Part shown: piece after piece, positions 17,205-25,797 of the stretch
How positions within the stretch are numbered: the stretch's first letter is position 1
Layout of the letters: the number at the start of each line of letters is the position of its first letter
Assembly (NCBI GenBank): GCA_003003925.1
Contig: PVWP01000011.1
Span: forward strand, 1 to 64,000
Length of the DNA: 64,000 bases
Direction: 5' to 3'
Source: Aphanothece cf. minutissima CCALA 015
GTDB taxonomy: Bacteria > Cyanobacteriota > Cyanobacteriia > PCC-6307 > Cyanobiaceae
Notes under the pieces: model-generated
What the model was told of the DNA's origin: nothing
Database searches by the model: none
Seen by the model: only the letters and a program-made list of their open reading frames with translations
Program-made: the position numbers and the translations under genes

Positions 17205-18458
17205 ATGAACGCAGCCCGGCCGGCCATGAACGGCGCCCGCCGGCTCCTGTGGCTGGTGCTGCCGCTCAGCCTGCTTTCGGGCTGCGGCCCCGCTCCGGAG
17301 GAGCTGAGGGGAACGGCCTATCTCGCCATCAGCGTCGAAGGCGACCAGCCGTTGACCAAGGCGATCCTTCAGGAGGAGGTCCTGCAGGCCCAGGCGATCG
17401 TGGCGGCTTTCCGCCAGCTGCACCCCCGCGTGGCGATCGAGACCAACCTCCTGCGGGAGAGCGCCTTCCTCGAGGAGGTGCGTCGCCGGCAGGCCGCCGG
17501 TCTCGGCCCCGATCTGATGCTGGTGGCGGGCTCCACCGCCCACGCCCTGGTGGAGGCCGATCTGGCGCGGGGCCTGGAGCTGCCCCAGGCCGTACGCCGC
17601 CAGGTGGACACCGATTCCCTGCAGCGGCTGGCGATCCCGCCCCGGGGTCTGGCGGGGCTGCCGATTCTGAGGCGACCGCAGCTCGCCTGCTTCAACCGCA
17701 CCCGGCTGGCCTCCAGCCCCGCCAGCACCGACGCCCTGCTCAGAGAGGCCCGCGGGGGGGTGCGGGTGGGGCTGGCGGTGGAATCGCGCAGCCTCTTCTG
17801 GAGCACGGGTCCCCTGGGGGCGGATCGGGCGATCATCGCGGCCGCCGCCGGGCGCCCCCTGGCGGCCGGTGAACGGGAGGGGCTGCAGCGGTGGCTGGCC
17901 TGGCTCTCGGCCGCCAACTTCAACCAGAAGGTCTTCATCGAGCCCGACCAGGAGGCGCTGGTGCAGGGTCTGCTGGAGCGGCGCCTGGACTGGATCCCCT
18001 GCAACAGCGGCAGCCTCAGCCGGCTGCGCGGCAGCCTGGGGAACGCGCTCGGTGTGAGCGACCTGCCCGCCGGACCCTACGGGCCGCCCACACCGATCAC
18101 GCGGCTGCGGGTGCTGGCCTTCGGCAGGGACTCCACGGCCCGGCAGCGGAACGTGGCGGAGGCCCTGGCCGTGTTTGCGCTGAACCCCTGGATTCAGAGC
18201 ACCCTGACCAGCGACAACCAGGACATGCTGCCCACCAATCGCTTCGTCCCACCCTCGGCGCTGCACACCCCGGTGCTCAAGGCGATGCAGCGGTCGGTGC
18301 GGCAGGCGGACGCCAGTGACGCCATCTCCCGGCTGCTGCCCGCCGGCGATCCGCGCGACCGTGCCCTCAGTCGCCTCGTGACGGCGGTGGCCTTCGGCGA
18401 GATCACGGCGACGGAAGCCACCGGGGCCGTGGTCCAGGCCCTGGATCCCCGGCCATGA
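17205..18458 (+). CDS. Solute-binding-protein-like lipoprotein
   Basis: This 417-residue protein has a lipobox LLSGC (Cys27) and then a fold reminiscent of family-1 extracellular solute-binding proteins. Elements are AILQEEVLQAQAIVAAFRQL, the inter-lobe GPDLMLVAGS segment, and a late LPTNRFVPP region as in sugar-binding proteins. It would sit on the outer face of the inner membrane. No ABC permease is next to it. Instead its stop overlaps the ATG of an MscS channel gene (ATGA), an unusual pairing. Four in-frame cysteines include those in ACFNR and IPCNSG. Start could also be Met8 at 17226. Confidence 0.75.
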   Translation: MNAARPAMNGARRLLWLVLPLSLLSGCGPAPEELRGTAYLAISVEGDQPLTKAILQEEVLQAQAIVAAFRQLHPRVAIETNLLRESAFLEEVRRRQAAGLGPDLMLVAGSTAHALVEADLARGLELPQAVRRQVDTDSLQRLAIPPRGLAGLPILRRPQLACFNRTRLASSPASTDALLREARGGVRVGLAVESRSLFWSTGPLGADRAIIAAAAGRPLAAGEREGLQRWLAWLSAANFNQKVFIEPDQEALVQGLLERRLDWIPCNSGSLSRLRGSLGNALGVSDLPAGPYGPPTPITRLRVLAFGRDSTARQRNVAEALAVFALNPWIQSTLTSDNQDMLPTNRFVPPSALHTPVLKAMQRSVRQADASDAISRLLPAGDPRDRALSRLVTAVAFGEITATEATGAVVQALDPRP

Positions 18459-19699
18459 ACGACCTGCTCGGCCAGATGGTCGGCTGGCTGCCGATGCTGG
18501 GCCGGCCCCAGGTCCTGCTCCAGCTCGCCCTGGTGGCCCTGGCCGCGGCCGGGGGTCGCCTGGCGGGTCACCGTTTCGGGCCGACCGGCCGGCCAGGGGC
18601 CTTCGAACTCGGCGCCACCGCCGCGCTGGCGGCCCTCGGCTGGGGGCTGCTGGCCATCGCGCGCCAGCCGACGGCCCTGGCCATCCTGCTGATCGCCGTC
18701 GTGGCCGGCCTGCAGGTGTCGGAGCTGGTGCTGCGTCGGGCCGAGCGCTGGCTTCCCGAGGATCAGATCCAGCCGCTGCGCCATCTGCTGATCCGTCCGT
18801 TCCTGTTCGGCGGACTGCTGTGGGCGCTGATCGAAGAGCTGGACACCCGCGCCGAACTGGCCCTGATCCCCCTGGGCCGCTGGATGGGCGCGAACGTGAA
18901 TGTGGGCGACGTGACGCGGCTGGTGGTGGTGCTCTACCTGCTGCTGGTCGCCTCAGGGCCGCCGTCGCTGGGGGTGGCCTGGCTGCTGAAGCGGTGCTTT
19001 GCCCTGGAGCGGGTCAGTGCGCGCGCCATCGGCCTGATGGTGCGCTATGCGGTGATCAGCCTCGGAACCGTGGCCCTGCTGGAAACGATCGGCTTCAACA
19101 GCACCGCCCTGCTGGCCATCGCCGGGGGGCTGTCGGTGGGCCTCGGCTTCGGCGTCAAGGAGGTGTTCGGCAACTTCGTCAGCGGCCTGTGGCTGCTGTT
19201 CGAAGGCTCCCTGCGGCCGGGCGACATCATCGCCCTCGATGGCGACTTCTGCGAGGTGCGCCGTCTCGGCCTGCGGGCCACGCGGCTCTGGCGCGACCGG
19301 GACAACGCCGAGCTGGTGATTCCCAACCAGACCTTCTTCAACTCCAGCACGGTGGAGTTCAGCGTCGGCCGCACCCGCTTCCTCACCCAGATCGCCATCT
19401 GCGTCGATGCCGGCCAGCCCGCCACCACGATCCTGGCCCTGCTGGAGGAGATCGCCGCCGGGGTGCCTGGCGTGGAGAGCCATCCGCCCCCGAAGGCCTA
19501 CGTGCAGGGGGTGGGGGACCGCGGCGGCGATTACGTGCTGAAGTTCTGGATCCACAGCCCCTTCGCCAACCGGATGATCTGCAGCGCCGTGATGGCGGCG
19601 GCCATCGAGCGGTTCCGGGAGCTGGGCATCAGCCTGCCGTTCCCCCGCCTGATCGTGGAGCGCGCCAGGACCGAGCCGCCGGGAGGATCCTTCGGATGA
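18455..19699 (+). CDS. MscS-family mechanosensitive ion channel
   Basis: The 414-residue protein has about five transmembrane helices. The MscS pore-lining helix and beta domain follow: LLAIAGGLSVGLGFGVKEVFG, then NFVSGLWLLFEGSLRPGDII and the strand-rich LVIPNQTFFNSSTVEFSVG. A C-terminal alpha/beta domain follows. MscS channels open under membrane tension and release solutes on hypo-osmotic shock. The N-terminal extension of several helices is longer than in E. coli MscS. It is translationally coupled to the upstream lipoprotein by ATGA overlap. It is convergent with the tmRNA gene, whose 3' piece abuts the stop codon. Confidence 0.92.
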   Translation: MNDLLGQMVGWLPMLGRPQVLLQLALVALAAAGGRLAGHRFGPTGRPGAFELGATAALAALGWGLLAIARQPTALAILLIAVVAGLQVSELVLRRAERWLPEDQIQPLRHLLIRPFLFGGLLWALIEELDTRAELALIPLGRWMGANVNVGDVTRLVVVLYLLLVASGPPSLGVAWLLKRCFALERVSARAIGLMVRYAVISLGTVALLETIGFNSTALLAIAGGLSVGLGFGVKEVFGNFVSGLWLLFEGSLRPGDIIALDGDFCEVRRLGLRATRLWRDRDNAELVIPNQTFFNSSTVEFSVGRTRFLTQIAICVDAGQPATTILALLEEIAAGVPGVESHPPPKAYVQGVGDRGGDYVLKFWIHSPFANRMICSAVMAAAIERFRELGISLPFPRLIVERARTEPPGGSFG

Positions 19700-19773
19700 T
19701 CGGAAGGGCCCTTCCAGGCCCCATGGGTCATTTGGGTGACAAGGCTGACCTCACCCCGTCTCCGTTAAGAGTG

Positions 19774-19824
19774 TCAGGCAGCCACAGGGGCGGCTTGACG
19801 GGAGAAACGAACGATGTTGTTCGC
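19774..19824 (-). other. tmRNA proteolysis-tag reading frame
   Basis: Read on the minus strand, the resume codon GCG at 19824 is followed by AAC AAC ATC GTT and so on to TGA at 19774-19776. The frame encodes ANNIVRFSRQAAPVAA, ending in the AA protease-recognition tail. It is nearly identical to tags known from Synechococcus and Prochlorococcus. Confidence 0.93.
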
Positions 19825-19901
19825 TGTTACGGGTTCGCTCTGACCGAGCAGGCTTCAGTCACCCTCCTCATGCCCCGTCGAAACCATTGCAGCCCCGGGA
19901 G

Positions 19902-19928
19902 GACCCACCGCCGGCGGGGCGGTGGGTC
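19902..19928 (-). other. tmRNA intervening-segment hairpin
   Basis: GACCCACCGC and GCGGTGGGTC form a perfect 10-bp stem with a 7-nt loop between the acceptor 3' end (19936) and the coding-piece 5' end (about 19896). In permuted tmRNAs this segment is cut out during maturation by tRNA-type 5' and 3' processing enzymes. Confidence 0.8.
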
Positions 19929-20098
19929 GGGGGAATGGAGCTGAGCGGAATCGAACCGCTGTCCGAGACACTGGTGTGGACCACCTAGTTCGTCCGAAGA
20001 CGAGCCTTCCCATCCTGCCACCTCCCTGCCGGCGCAGCCGCGGCCACAGGCGGTGGGCATCCCCGTACAGGGGGACCGCCAGCCAGCAGCATGGGGCG

Positions 20099-21274
20099 AT
20101 GGCCAGCCCCTCCCGCTTCGACGTCATTGCCGTGGTGCCCCCGGGGCTGGAGGAGCCGGCGGCGGCGGAACTGACGGCCCTGGGCGCCCATGAGGTGCGC
20201 CCCCTGCGGCGCGCCGTGGGCCTGCGGGCCGATGCGGCCACCTTCTACCGCCTGCACCTGCAGGCCCGGCTGCCATTCCGCTTCCTGCGCCAGCTGGCGC
20301 GCTTCCCCTGCCGCGGCCGCGAGGAGCTCTACGACGGCGTGCAGCACGCCGCCGACTGGGAGCGCTGGCTGCCGCCCCAGCTTAGCTTCCGGGTGGAGGC
20401 CAGCGGCAGCGTGCCGGGTCTCACCCACAGCCACTACAGCGCCCTGCAGGTCAAGAACGCCCTGGTCGACCGCCAGCGCCAGGTGTGGGGATCGCGCTCC
20501 TCGGTGGACCTGGACGATCCCGACCTGGTGCTGCACCTGCACCTCAGCCCCGGCCGGCCCGGCGGCAGCGGCCCCGAGGCGGTGCTGAGTCTCGATGGCG
20601 GCGGCGCCAGCCTGCACCGGCGCGGCTACCGGGCCGCCATGGGCCTGGCCCCCCTCAAGGAGAACCTGGCCGCCGGCCTGATCGCCCACACCGGCTGGGA
20701 CGGGAGCGTGCCCCTGGCCGATCCCTTCTGCGGCTCCGGCACCCTGCTGATCGAGGCCGCCTGCGGGGCCCTCGGCCGTGCCCCCGGCCTGGAGCGCAGC
20801 TTCAGCCTGGAGCGCTGGCCCGATTTCGATGCCGCCCTCTGGCAGCGGGAGCGGCAGGCCGCCCAGGACCTGGCCCGCACCAGCCTCCCCGAAGGGGCGC
20901 CCCTGGCGGCCGTCGTGGGCATGGAGCGGGATCCGGCGGTGCTGGCCATGGCCCGCAGCAACGCGGCGGCGGCCGGGGTGGCCGACTGGGTCGACCTGCA
21001 GGAGGGGGACTTTCGCGATTTCCATCCCCCCGGAACGCCCGGGGTGCTGGTGTGCAACCCGCCCTATGGCGAGCGGCTCGGCGGTGACGACGACCTGGAG
21101 GCGGTCTATGGCGACCTGGGGCGGATGGTGAAGGAGCGCTGCAGCGGCTGGACCCTGTGGCTGCTGAGCGGCAACCCCGCGCTCACGGGGGCCCTGCGCA
21201 TGAAGGCCAGCCGGCGGGTGCCCGTGAGCAACGGCGGCATCGACTGCCGCTGGCTCCGCTACGACATCCGCTGA
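20099..21274 (+). CDS. THUMP-domain RNA guanine-N2 methyltransferase (RlmL/YpsC family)
   Basis: This 391-residue enzyme has an N-terminal ferredoxin/THUMP-like RNA-binding half. A Rossmann SAM domain follows, with LADPFCGSGTLLIEAA (SAM-binding), an acidic VVGMERDP strand end, and the catalytic NPPYGERLG of N2-guanine methyltransferases. In E. coli RlmL the matching domain makes m2G2445 of 23S rRNA; YpsC-type proteins lack the fused RlmK part, as here. The ATG at 20099 is chosen because the upstream frame crosses the tmRNA acceptor piece on the other strand. The tmRNA promoter probably overlaps the start of this gene. Confidence 0.88.
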   Translation: MASPSRFDVIAVVPPGLEEPAAAELTALGAHEVRPLRRAVGLRADAATFYRLHLQARLPFRFLRQLARFPCRGREELYDGVQHAADWERWLPPQLSFRVEASGSVPGLTHSHYSALQVKNALVDRQRQVWGSRSSVDLDDPDLVLHLHLSPGRPGGSGPEAVLSLDGGGASLHRRGYRAAMGLAPLKENLAAGLIAHTGWDGSVPLADPFCGSGTLLIEAACGALGRAPGLERSFSLERWPDFDAALWQRERQAAQDLARTSLPEGAPLAAVVGMERDPAVLAMARSNAAAAGVADWVDLQEGDFRDFHPPGTPGVLVCNPPYGERLGGDDDLEAVYGDLGRMVKERCSGWTLWLLSGNPALTGALRMKASRRVPVSNGGIDCRWLRYDIR

Positions 21275-21342
21275 GGGGCGCCACAGCAGCTCCCCTCCAG
21301 CACTGCTAGCGGTGGGTCCTGCCTCCGCCGCCGCCAGCCCCC

Positions 21343-22989
21343 ATGGCCTCACTTTTTGAAGCGCTCAAGCAGGACGTGCTGGCCGTGGAGAGGGATCCGG
21401 CCCTCGACACCGGCCAGGCCACGATGGCCCTCATGCGGGAGTGGCTGGCCTGCCACGAACCGGAGATCTGCGCCCGCAAGCTGGCGGCGCCGACGGAGTT
21501 CAACGGCACGCTGATGCAGTGGTTCCACTGGTACAGCGACGGCGACGGCGGCCACTGGCGGCGGCTGCGGCAGGAGGCGCCGGCCCTGGCCCGGGCGGGC
21601 ATCACCGCTCTGTGGCTGCCGCCGGCGGGCAAGGGGGGAAGCGTGTGGGATGTGGGCTACGGCACCTACGACCTGTTCGACCTGGGCGAATTCGACCAGA
21701 AGGGCACGGTGCGCACCAAGTACGGCACCAAGCAGGAGTATCTGGAGGCGATCGAGGCCTGCCACGCCGCCGGGATGCAGGTGTATGCCGATGTGGTGTT
21801 CAACCACAAGATGAACGCCGACGAGCAGGAGCAGTACCGGGCCACGCCCTGCGACCCCGCCGACCGCAACCGGCCCCTGGGGGAGGAACGCACGATCAGC
21901 GCCTGGACCCGCTTCCGCTTCGACGGTCGCGGCGATCGCTATTCGTCGATGCAGTGGCACTGGTACCACTTCGACGCGGTGGATCACAACACGCTCGATC
22001 CGGGTTTCCGGGCCGTGTGGCGCACCCAGGGGGCCGGCTTCGAGGGCAACGTCGATCTGGAGAAGGGCAACTACGACTACCTGATGGGCAGCGACCTCAA
22101 CGTGAACCATCCGGAGGTGCGCGGTGAGCTCAAGCACTGGGGCCGCTGGAGCCTCGACCACGTGGGGGCGGACGGCTTCCGGCTCGACGCGATCAAGCAC
22201 ATCGCCAGTGATTTCTTCCTCGACTGGATCAGCGATCTGGAGACCCACGCCCAGCGTGATCTGTTCGTGGTGGGTGAGTACTGGACGTACAACATCGAAA
22301 GCCTGCACTGGTACGCGGCCAACACCGGCGGCCACATGAGCCTGTTCGATGCGCCGCTGCACATGAACTTCCACCAGGCCAGCCGCAGCGGAGGCAACTA
22401 CGACATGCGCCGGCTGCTCGACGGCACCCTGATGCAGCAGCTGCCGCTGCTGGCGGTGACCCTGGTGGACAACCACGACACCCAGCCGCTGCAGGCCCTG
22501 GAATCGGTGGTGGAGGCCTGGTTCAAACCCCTCGCCTACGCCGTGATCCTCCTGCGTGACCAGGGCTATCCCTGCATCTTCCATGCCGACTACTACGGCG
22601 CCGAGTACACCGACAGGAAAGGCGGCCAGGAGTACCGGATCGTGCTGCCCAGCCACCGCTTCCTGATCGACCGTTTCCTGCTGGCCCGCGGCCACTGCGC
22701 CTATGGCCCCCAGTACGACTACCTCGACCACGTCAACACCATCGGCTGGACGCGCCTGGGCACCCCCGGCCACCCCGGGGCCCTGGCGGTGCTGATGAGC
22801 GACGGGGCGGCCGGCCACAAGTGGATGGAGGTGGGCAAGCGCCACACCACCTTCCGCGACCTGACCGGGCACATCCAGACGCCGATCACCACCAACGGCG
22901 ACGGCTGGGCGGAATGGCATTGCCCGGGGGGCTCGGTGTCGGTGTGGGTGGAGGAGGCGGCCCTGGCGGCGATGGGGGTGAGCCTCTGA
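21343..22989 (+). CDS. Cytoplasmic alpha-amylase (GH13, AmyA-like)
   Basis: The 548-residue enzyme has no signal peptide and shows the GH13 catalytic set. Nucleophile is D282 in GADGFRLDAIKH, acid/base E312 in VVGEYW, and transition-state Asp D379 in LVDNHDTQP. The early VYADVVFNHK motif is also present. The overall pattern (MQWFHWYSDGDGGHW, GYGTYDLFDLGEFDQKGTV) is that of subfamily 5 enzymes such as E. coli AmyA. These hydrolyse maltodextrins inside the cell, consistent with glycogen turnover at night. An N-terminal helical extension of about 50 residues precedes the barrel. It is followed by a convergent small gene 30 bp away. Confidence 0.93.
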   Translation: MASLFEALKQDVLAVERDPALDTGQATMALMREWLACHEPEICARKLAAPTEFNGTLMQWFHWYSDGDGGHWRRLRQEAPALARAGITALWLPPAGKGGSVWDVGYGTYDLFDLGEFDQKGTVRTKYGTKQEYLEAIEACHAAGMQVYADVVFNHKMNADEQEQYRATPCDPADRNRPLGEERTISAWTRFRFDGRGDRYSSMQWHWYHFDAVDHNTLDPGFRAVWRTQGAGFEGNVDLEKGNYDYLMGSDLNVNHPEVRGELKHWGRWSLDHVGADGFRLDAIKHIASDFFLDWISDLETHAQRDLFVVGEYWTYNIESLHWYAANTGGHMSLFDAPLHMNFHQASRSGGNYDMRRLLDGTLMQQLPLLAVTLVDNHDTQPLQALESVVEAWFKPLAYAVILLRDQGYPCIFHADYYGAEYTDRKGGQEYRIVLPSHRFLIDRFLLARGHCAYGPQYDYLDHVNTIGWTRLGTPGHPGALAVLMSDGAAGHKWMEVGKRHTTFRDLTGHIQTPITTNGDGWAEWHCPGGSVSVWVEEAALAAMGVSL

Positions 22990-23019
22990 CGCCCGGGCGG
23001 GCCTGGCGTGGGCGTGGGG

Positions 23020-23541
23020 CTACCGCTGGCCCCGCGCCATCAGCAGCTGGGGCTCGACGCTCGCGACGCCCTCCAGCTGCCGCAGCCGCGCCACGCACCC
23101 CAGGGCCTCGGCCAGATCGCCATGGCGGGCCCGCAGCCAGGCGGCCTCGGGGGCATGGTCGGGCACGGCGACGATGCGGCAGCCCGCCTGCTCCAGGGCG
23201 GCGCGGTGGGCCTGCGCCGACTCCCCGGGCCGGAAGCGGATGAAGAGCTGGCCGGTGGGAACGGCCAGGGCGCCCGTGCCGGGCTGGGCATAGACCGGGC
23301 TGAGCGACTGGCCCGCCGCCAGGGGGGCGGAAGGAGTTCCGGGCAGCAAGGCGATGGCTTCCGGCTCAAACGTCAGCAGCCCTTCGCTGGTGGGCAGGGG
23401 CTCCCCGTGCAGGGCATACCAGCCGGATTTCTGCTCGAAGACCACCGGCCGCTCCGCGCCGACGAGGATCTGCCGGGGGAAATCGTCGAAGGACGTCGCG
23501 GGGCCCAAGGTGGTGATGGCCTGACCCCACACCGCAGCCAA
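23020..23541 (-). CDS. Free-standing subtilase-prodomain-like protein
   Basis: The 173-residue protein has no signal peptide. Its second half (LFIRFRPGESAQAHRAALEQ ... LRQLEGVASVEPQLLM) aligns by eye, without gaps of note, with residues 115-184 of the divergent protease at 23698 (LFVKFDDDAEPEVCESVLQR ... LLAEESVALCHPELV). Both have the beta-alpha-beta pattern of fervidolysin/I9-type prodomains that fold onto and inhibit subtilases. I infer a trans-acting inhibitor or chaperone for the neighbouring protease. It is divergent, with 156 bp between starts. It could instead be a decayed protease remnant, but the frame is intact. Confidence 0.65.
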   Translation of the reverse strand: MAAVWGQAITTLGPATSFDDFPRQILVGAERPVVFEQKSGWYALHGEPLPTSEGLLTFEPEAIALLPGTPSAPLAAGQSLSPVYAQPGTGALAVPTGQLFIRFRPGESAQAHRAALEQAGCRIVAVPDHAPEAAWLRARHGDLAEALGCVARLRQLEGVASVEPQLLMARGQR

Positions 23542-23697
23542 TGGACGCTAGCCAGGCGCCCATCGGAGCCAGCGGGTCCCAGCTCTGAAGAAGGGTGAAG
23601 ATTCCCCAGGCCTGTGACGGCAGATCACGTCCTGTTCCGCCGGCTTGAATCCGCCAGCTGATGCGCGGAGAGTGATCGCCGCAGCGATGGCAGCGCG

Positions 23698-25686
23698 ATG
23701 GTTCAGGTTCGCTATGGCGGCAAAGATGCGGCCCCCTACGGCCTCGATGTCAGCAACAATCACCTCGTGGTGCGCACCCTCGACCGCCAGGCGGTGATGC
23801 CGGAGCGGCCCTTCGAAGTGGCCACGGTCAGCGCCGAGGCGCACCGGATCCTGGCCCAGTTCGAGAGCCTCACGCGCTTCCGCGAAGCGGGGGTCGAATT
23901 GTTGAGCACCCGGACACCCCAGGCCGATGGGACCCTTCGCGATGCCGCACGCAGCCTGCTCAAGGCGGAGCCTGGCATCGACTTCGCCGGCCGCGTTCTG
24001 GTCGATGCCAACGGCCGGCCCGTGGTCTACACGGAGAATCTGTTCGTCAAGTTCGACGACGACGCGGAGCCCGAGGTCTGCGAGAGCGTGCTGCAACGCC
24101 TGGGCCTCGCCATCAAGCGTGGCCTCAGCTATGCCCGCAACGCCTACTTCGTGGCGGCTCCAGGCAACAGCGGGCTGGCGGTGTTCGACATCGCCGAGAC
24201 CCTGCTGGCGGAGGAGAGCGTCGCCCTGTGCCACCCGGAGCTGGTGAGCCCCAGCCGCCAGCGCCGCCAGGCCTTCCCGCCCGAATGGCATCTCAAAGCC
24301 ACCGCCGTCAACGGCCGGCTCGTTGATGCCCACGCCGAGGTGGAGGCGGCCTGGGCCCTCAGCGACGGCACCGGGGCGATCATCGCCGTGGTGGACGACG
24401 GCTTCGACCTCGACCACGAGGAGTTCCGCTCCTCCGGCAAGATCGTCGCCCCGCGGGATGTGACCCGCCAGAGCGGCGACCCCCGCCCCGGCCGCGGCGA
24501 CGACCACGGCACGGCCTGTGCCGGGGTGGCCTGTGCCAACGGCCAGTTCGGCGCCACAGGCGTCGCCCCCGGCGCCCGGCTGATCCCGATCCGGCTGGCC
24601 TCCGGCCTGGGCTCCCAGGCGGAGGCCGACGCCTTCGTCTGGGCGGCCCGCAACGGCGCCGATGTGATCTCCTGCAGCTGGGGCCCGCCGGACGGGGCCT
24701 GGTGGGACCCCAACGACCCGGCCCACCGCCAGGTGGTGCCCCTGCCGGATTCCACCCGCCTGGCGATCGACTTCGCCACCACCCAGGGCCGCGGCGGCAA
24801 GGGCTGCGTGGTCCTGTTCGCGGCCGGCAACGGCAACGAGAGCGTCGACAACGACGGCTATGCCAGCTACGGCAGGGTGATCGCCGTGGCGGCCTGCAAC
24901 GACCAGTCCAGACGGAGCGCCTACAGCGACTTCGGCCGGGCCGTGTGGTGCAGCTTCCCCAGCAGCGACGGCCGCCCCGCCCTGACGCCCGGCATCTGGA
25001 CCACCGACCGCTCCGGGGTGGCGGGCTACAACCAGGGCAGCCCCCAGAAGGGCGACCAGGCGGGCCACTACACCAATTCCTTCGGCGGCACCTCCAGCGC
25101 CTGCCCCGGCGTGGCCGGGGTGGCGGCCCTGGTGCTGGCCCGCAATCCGGCCCTGCGCTGGGACCAGGTGCGGGACATCCTGCGCCAGGCCTGCGTCCGC
25201 ATCGACCCCACGGGCGGCAACTACGACGCCAGCGGCCGCAGCCCCTTCTACGGCTACGGGCGGGTGAGTGCCCGCCGGGCGGTGGAGCTGGCCCGCCCGC
25301 CCCAGCCGGCGGCGGCCCTGGTGTTCCAGGCGGTGCAGGACGTGCCCATCAACGACTTCCAGACCGCCACCCTCACCCTGCCGGTGGCCGCCCCGGGCCC
25401 GCTGCAGTCGATCCGGGTGGCGGTGGATCTCGACCACACCTACATCGGCGATCTGGTGGTGCGGCTGCTGCCGCCGGCGGCCCTGGGGGCCACCCCGGTG
25501 GTGCTGCACGACCGCTCCGGCGGCGGCACCGACAACCTCAAGGTCACCTACGACGCCGTCAACGCCCCCGCCCTGGCGGCCCTGAAGGGCAAGGACCCCA
25601 GCGGCACCTGGACCCTGGAGGTGGCCGACACCGCCCGGGCCGACCGGGGCACCCTGCGCAGCCTGCGGCTGGAGATGGGCTTCTGA
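23698..25686 (+). CDS. Subtilisin-family (S8) serine protease with C-terminal P domain
   Basis: The 662-residue protein has an N-terminal prodomain-like part (1-190). The S8 catalytic domain follows, with D233 in AVVDDGFD, H270 in DDHGTACAGVA, oxyanion N378 in AAGNGN and S466 in FGGTSSACPG. A proprotein-convertase P (homo B) domain lies at about 535-662 (DLDHTYIGDLVVRLLPP, DPSGTWTLEVADTA). No signal peptide is visible, so it is either cytoplasmic or exported by an unknown route. The prodomain is related to the separate divergent gene at 23020-23541, suggesting an in-trans control pair. The start at 23698 is the first plausible one. Confidence 0.9.
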   Translation: MVQVRYGGKDAAPYGLDVSNNHLVVRTLDRQAVMPERPFEVATVSAEAHRILAQFESLTRFREAGVELLSTRTPQADGTLRDAARSLLKAEPGIDFAGRVLVDANGRPVVYTENLFVKFDDDAEPEVCESVLQRLGLAIKRGLSYARNAYFVAAPGNSGLAVFDIAETLLAEESVALCHPELVSPSRQRRQAFPPEWHLKATAVNGRLVDAHAEVEAAWALSDGTGAIIAVVDDGFDLDHEEFRSSGKIVAPRDVTRQSGDPRPGRGDDHGTACAGVACANGQFGATGVAPGARLIPIRLASGLGSQAEADAFVWAARNGADVISCSWGPPDGAWWDPNDPAHRQVVPLPDSTRLAIDFATTQGRGGKGCVVLFAAGNGNESVDNDGYASYGRVIAVAACNDQSRRSAYSDFGRAVWCSFPSSDGRPALTPGIWTTDRSGVAGYNQGSPQKGDQAGHYTNSFGGTSSACPGVAGVAALVLARNPALRWDQVRDILRQACVRIDPTGGNYDASGRSPFYGYGRVSARRAVELARPPQPAAALVFQAVQDVPINDFQTATLTLPVAAPGPLQSIRVAVDLDHTYIGDLVVRLLPPAALGATPVVLHDRSGGGTDNLKVTYDAVNAPALAALKGKDPSGTWTLEVADTARADRGTLRSLRLEMGF

Positions 25687-25781
25687 GCCCAGAAGCGGTG
25701 CCTTGGGAGGGTCGCGTCCCGCCTGGAGAACGGTGGGACGCCTGCTGGAAGGATGTTTGCTAGATGATTGGCCCTACCTTT

Positions 25782-25789
25782 GAAGGGAG
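25782..25789 (+). promoter_or_regulatory. Strong Shine-Dalgarno that fixes the glycosyltransferase start
   Basis: GAAGGGAG ends 8 bp before ATG 25798. It favours this ATG over the in-frame TTG at 25768, which lies upstream of the site. Confidence 0.6.
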
Positions 25790-25797
25790 TGGGTCCC

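Larger units (their letters stand above)
19700..20025 (-). ncRNA. ssrA: Circularly permuted two-piece tmRNA
   Basis: On the minus strand the acceptor piece comes first, ending in a T-arm (AGCGG TTCGATT CCGCT) and CAGCTCCA at 19936 without an encoded CCA. After an intervening hairpin the coding piece starts at about 19896 with GGGGCTGCAATGGTTTCGAC, the classic tmRNA 5' end. The acceptor strand GGGGCTG pairs with CAGCTCC. Within the coding piece the tag frame reads ANNIVRFSRQAAPVAA then TGA. The permuted, processed tmRNA is characteristic of alpha-cyanobacteria and rescues stalled ribosomes with SmpB. Outer ends (19700 and 20025) are estimates. GGAAGGGCCCTTCC at 19702-19715 may close the 3' end. 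Confidence 0.93.

Noticed and set aside
19936..20020. Ordinary tRNA suggested by the T-arm GGTTCGATTCC and acceptor end
   Set aside because: There is no matching 5' acceptor strand or anticodon arm within tRNA distance. GGGGCTGCAATGGTTTCGAC and the tag frame lie downstream instead, so it is the tmRNA acceptor piece.
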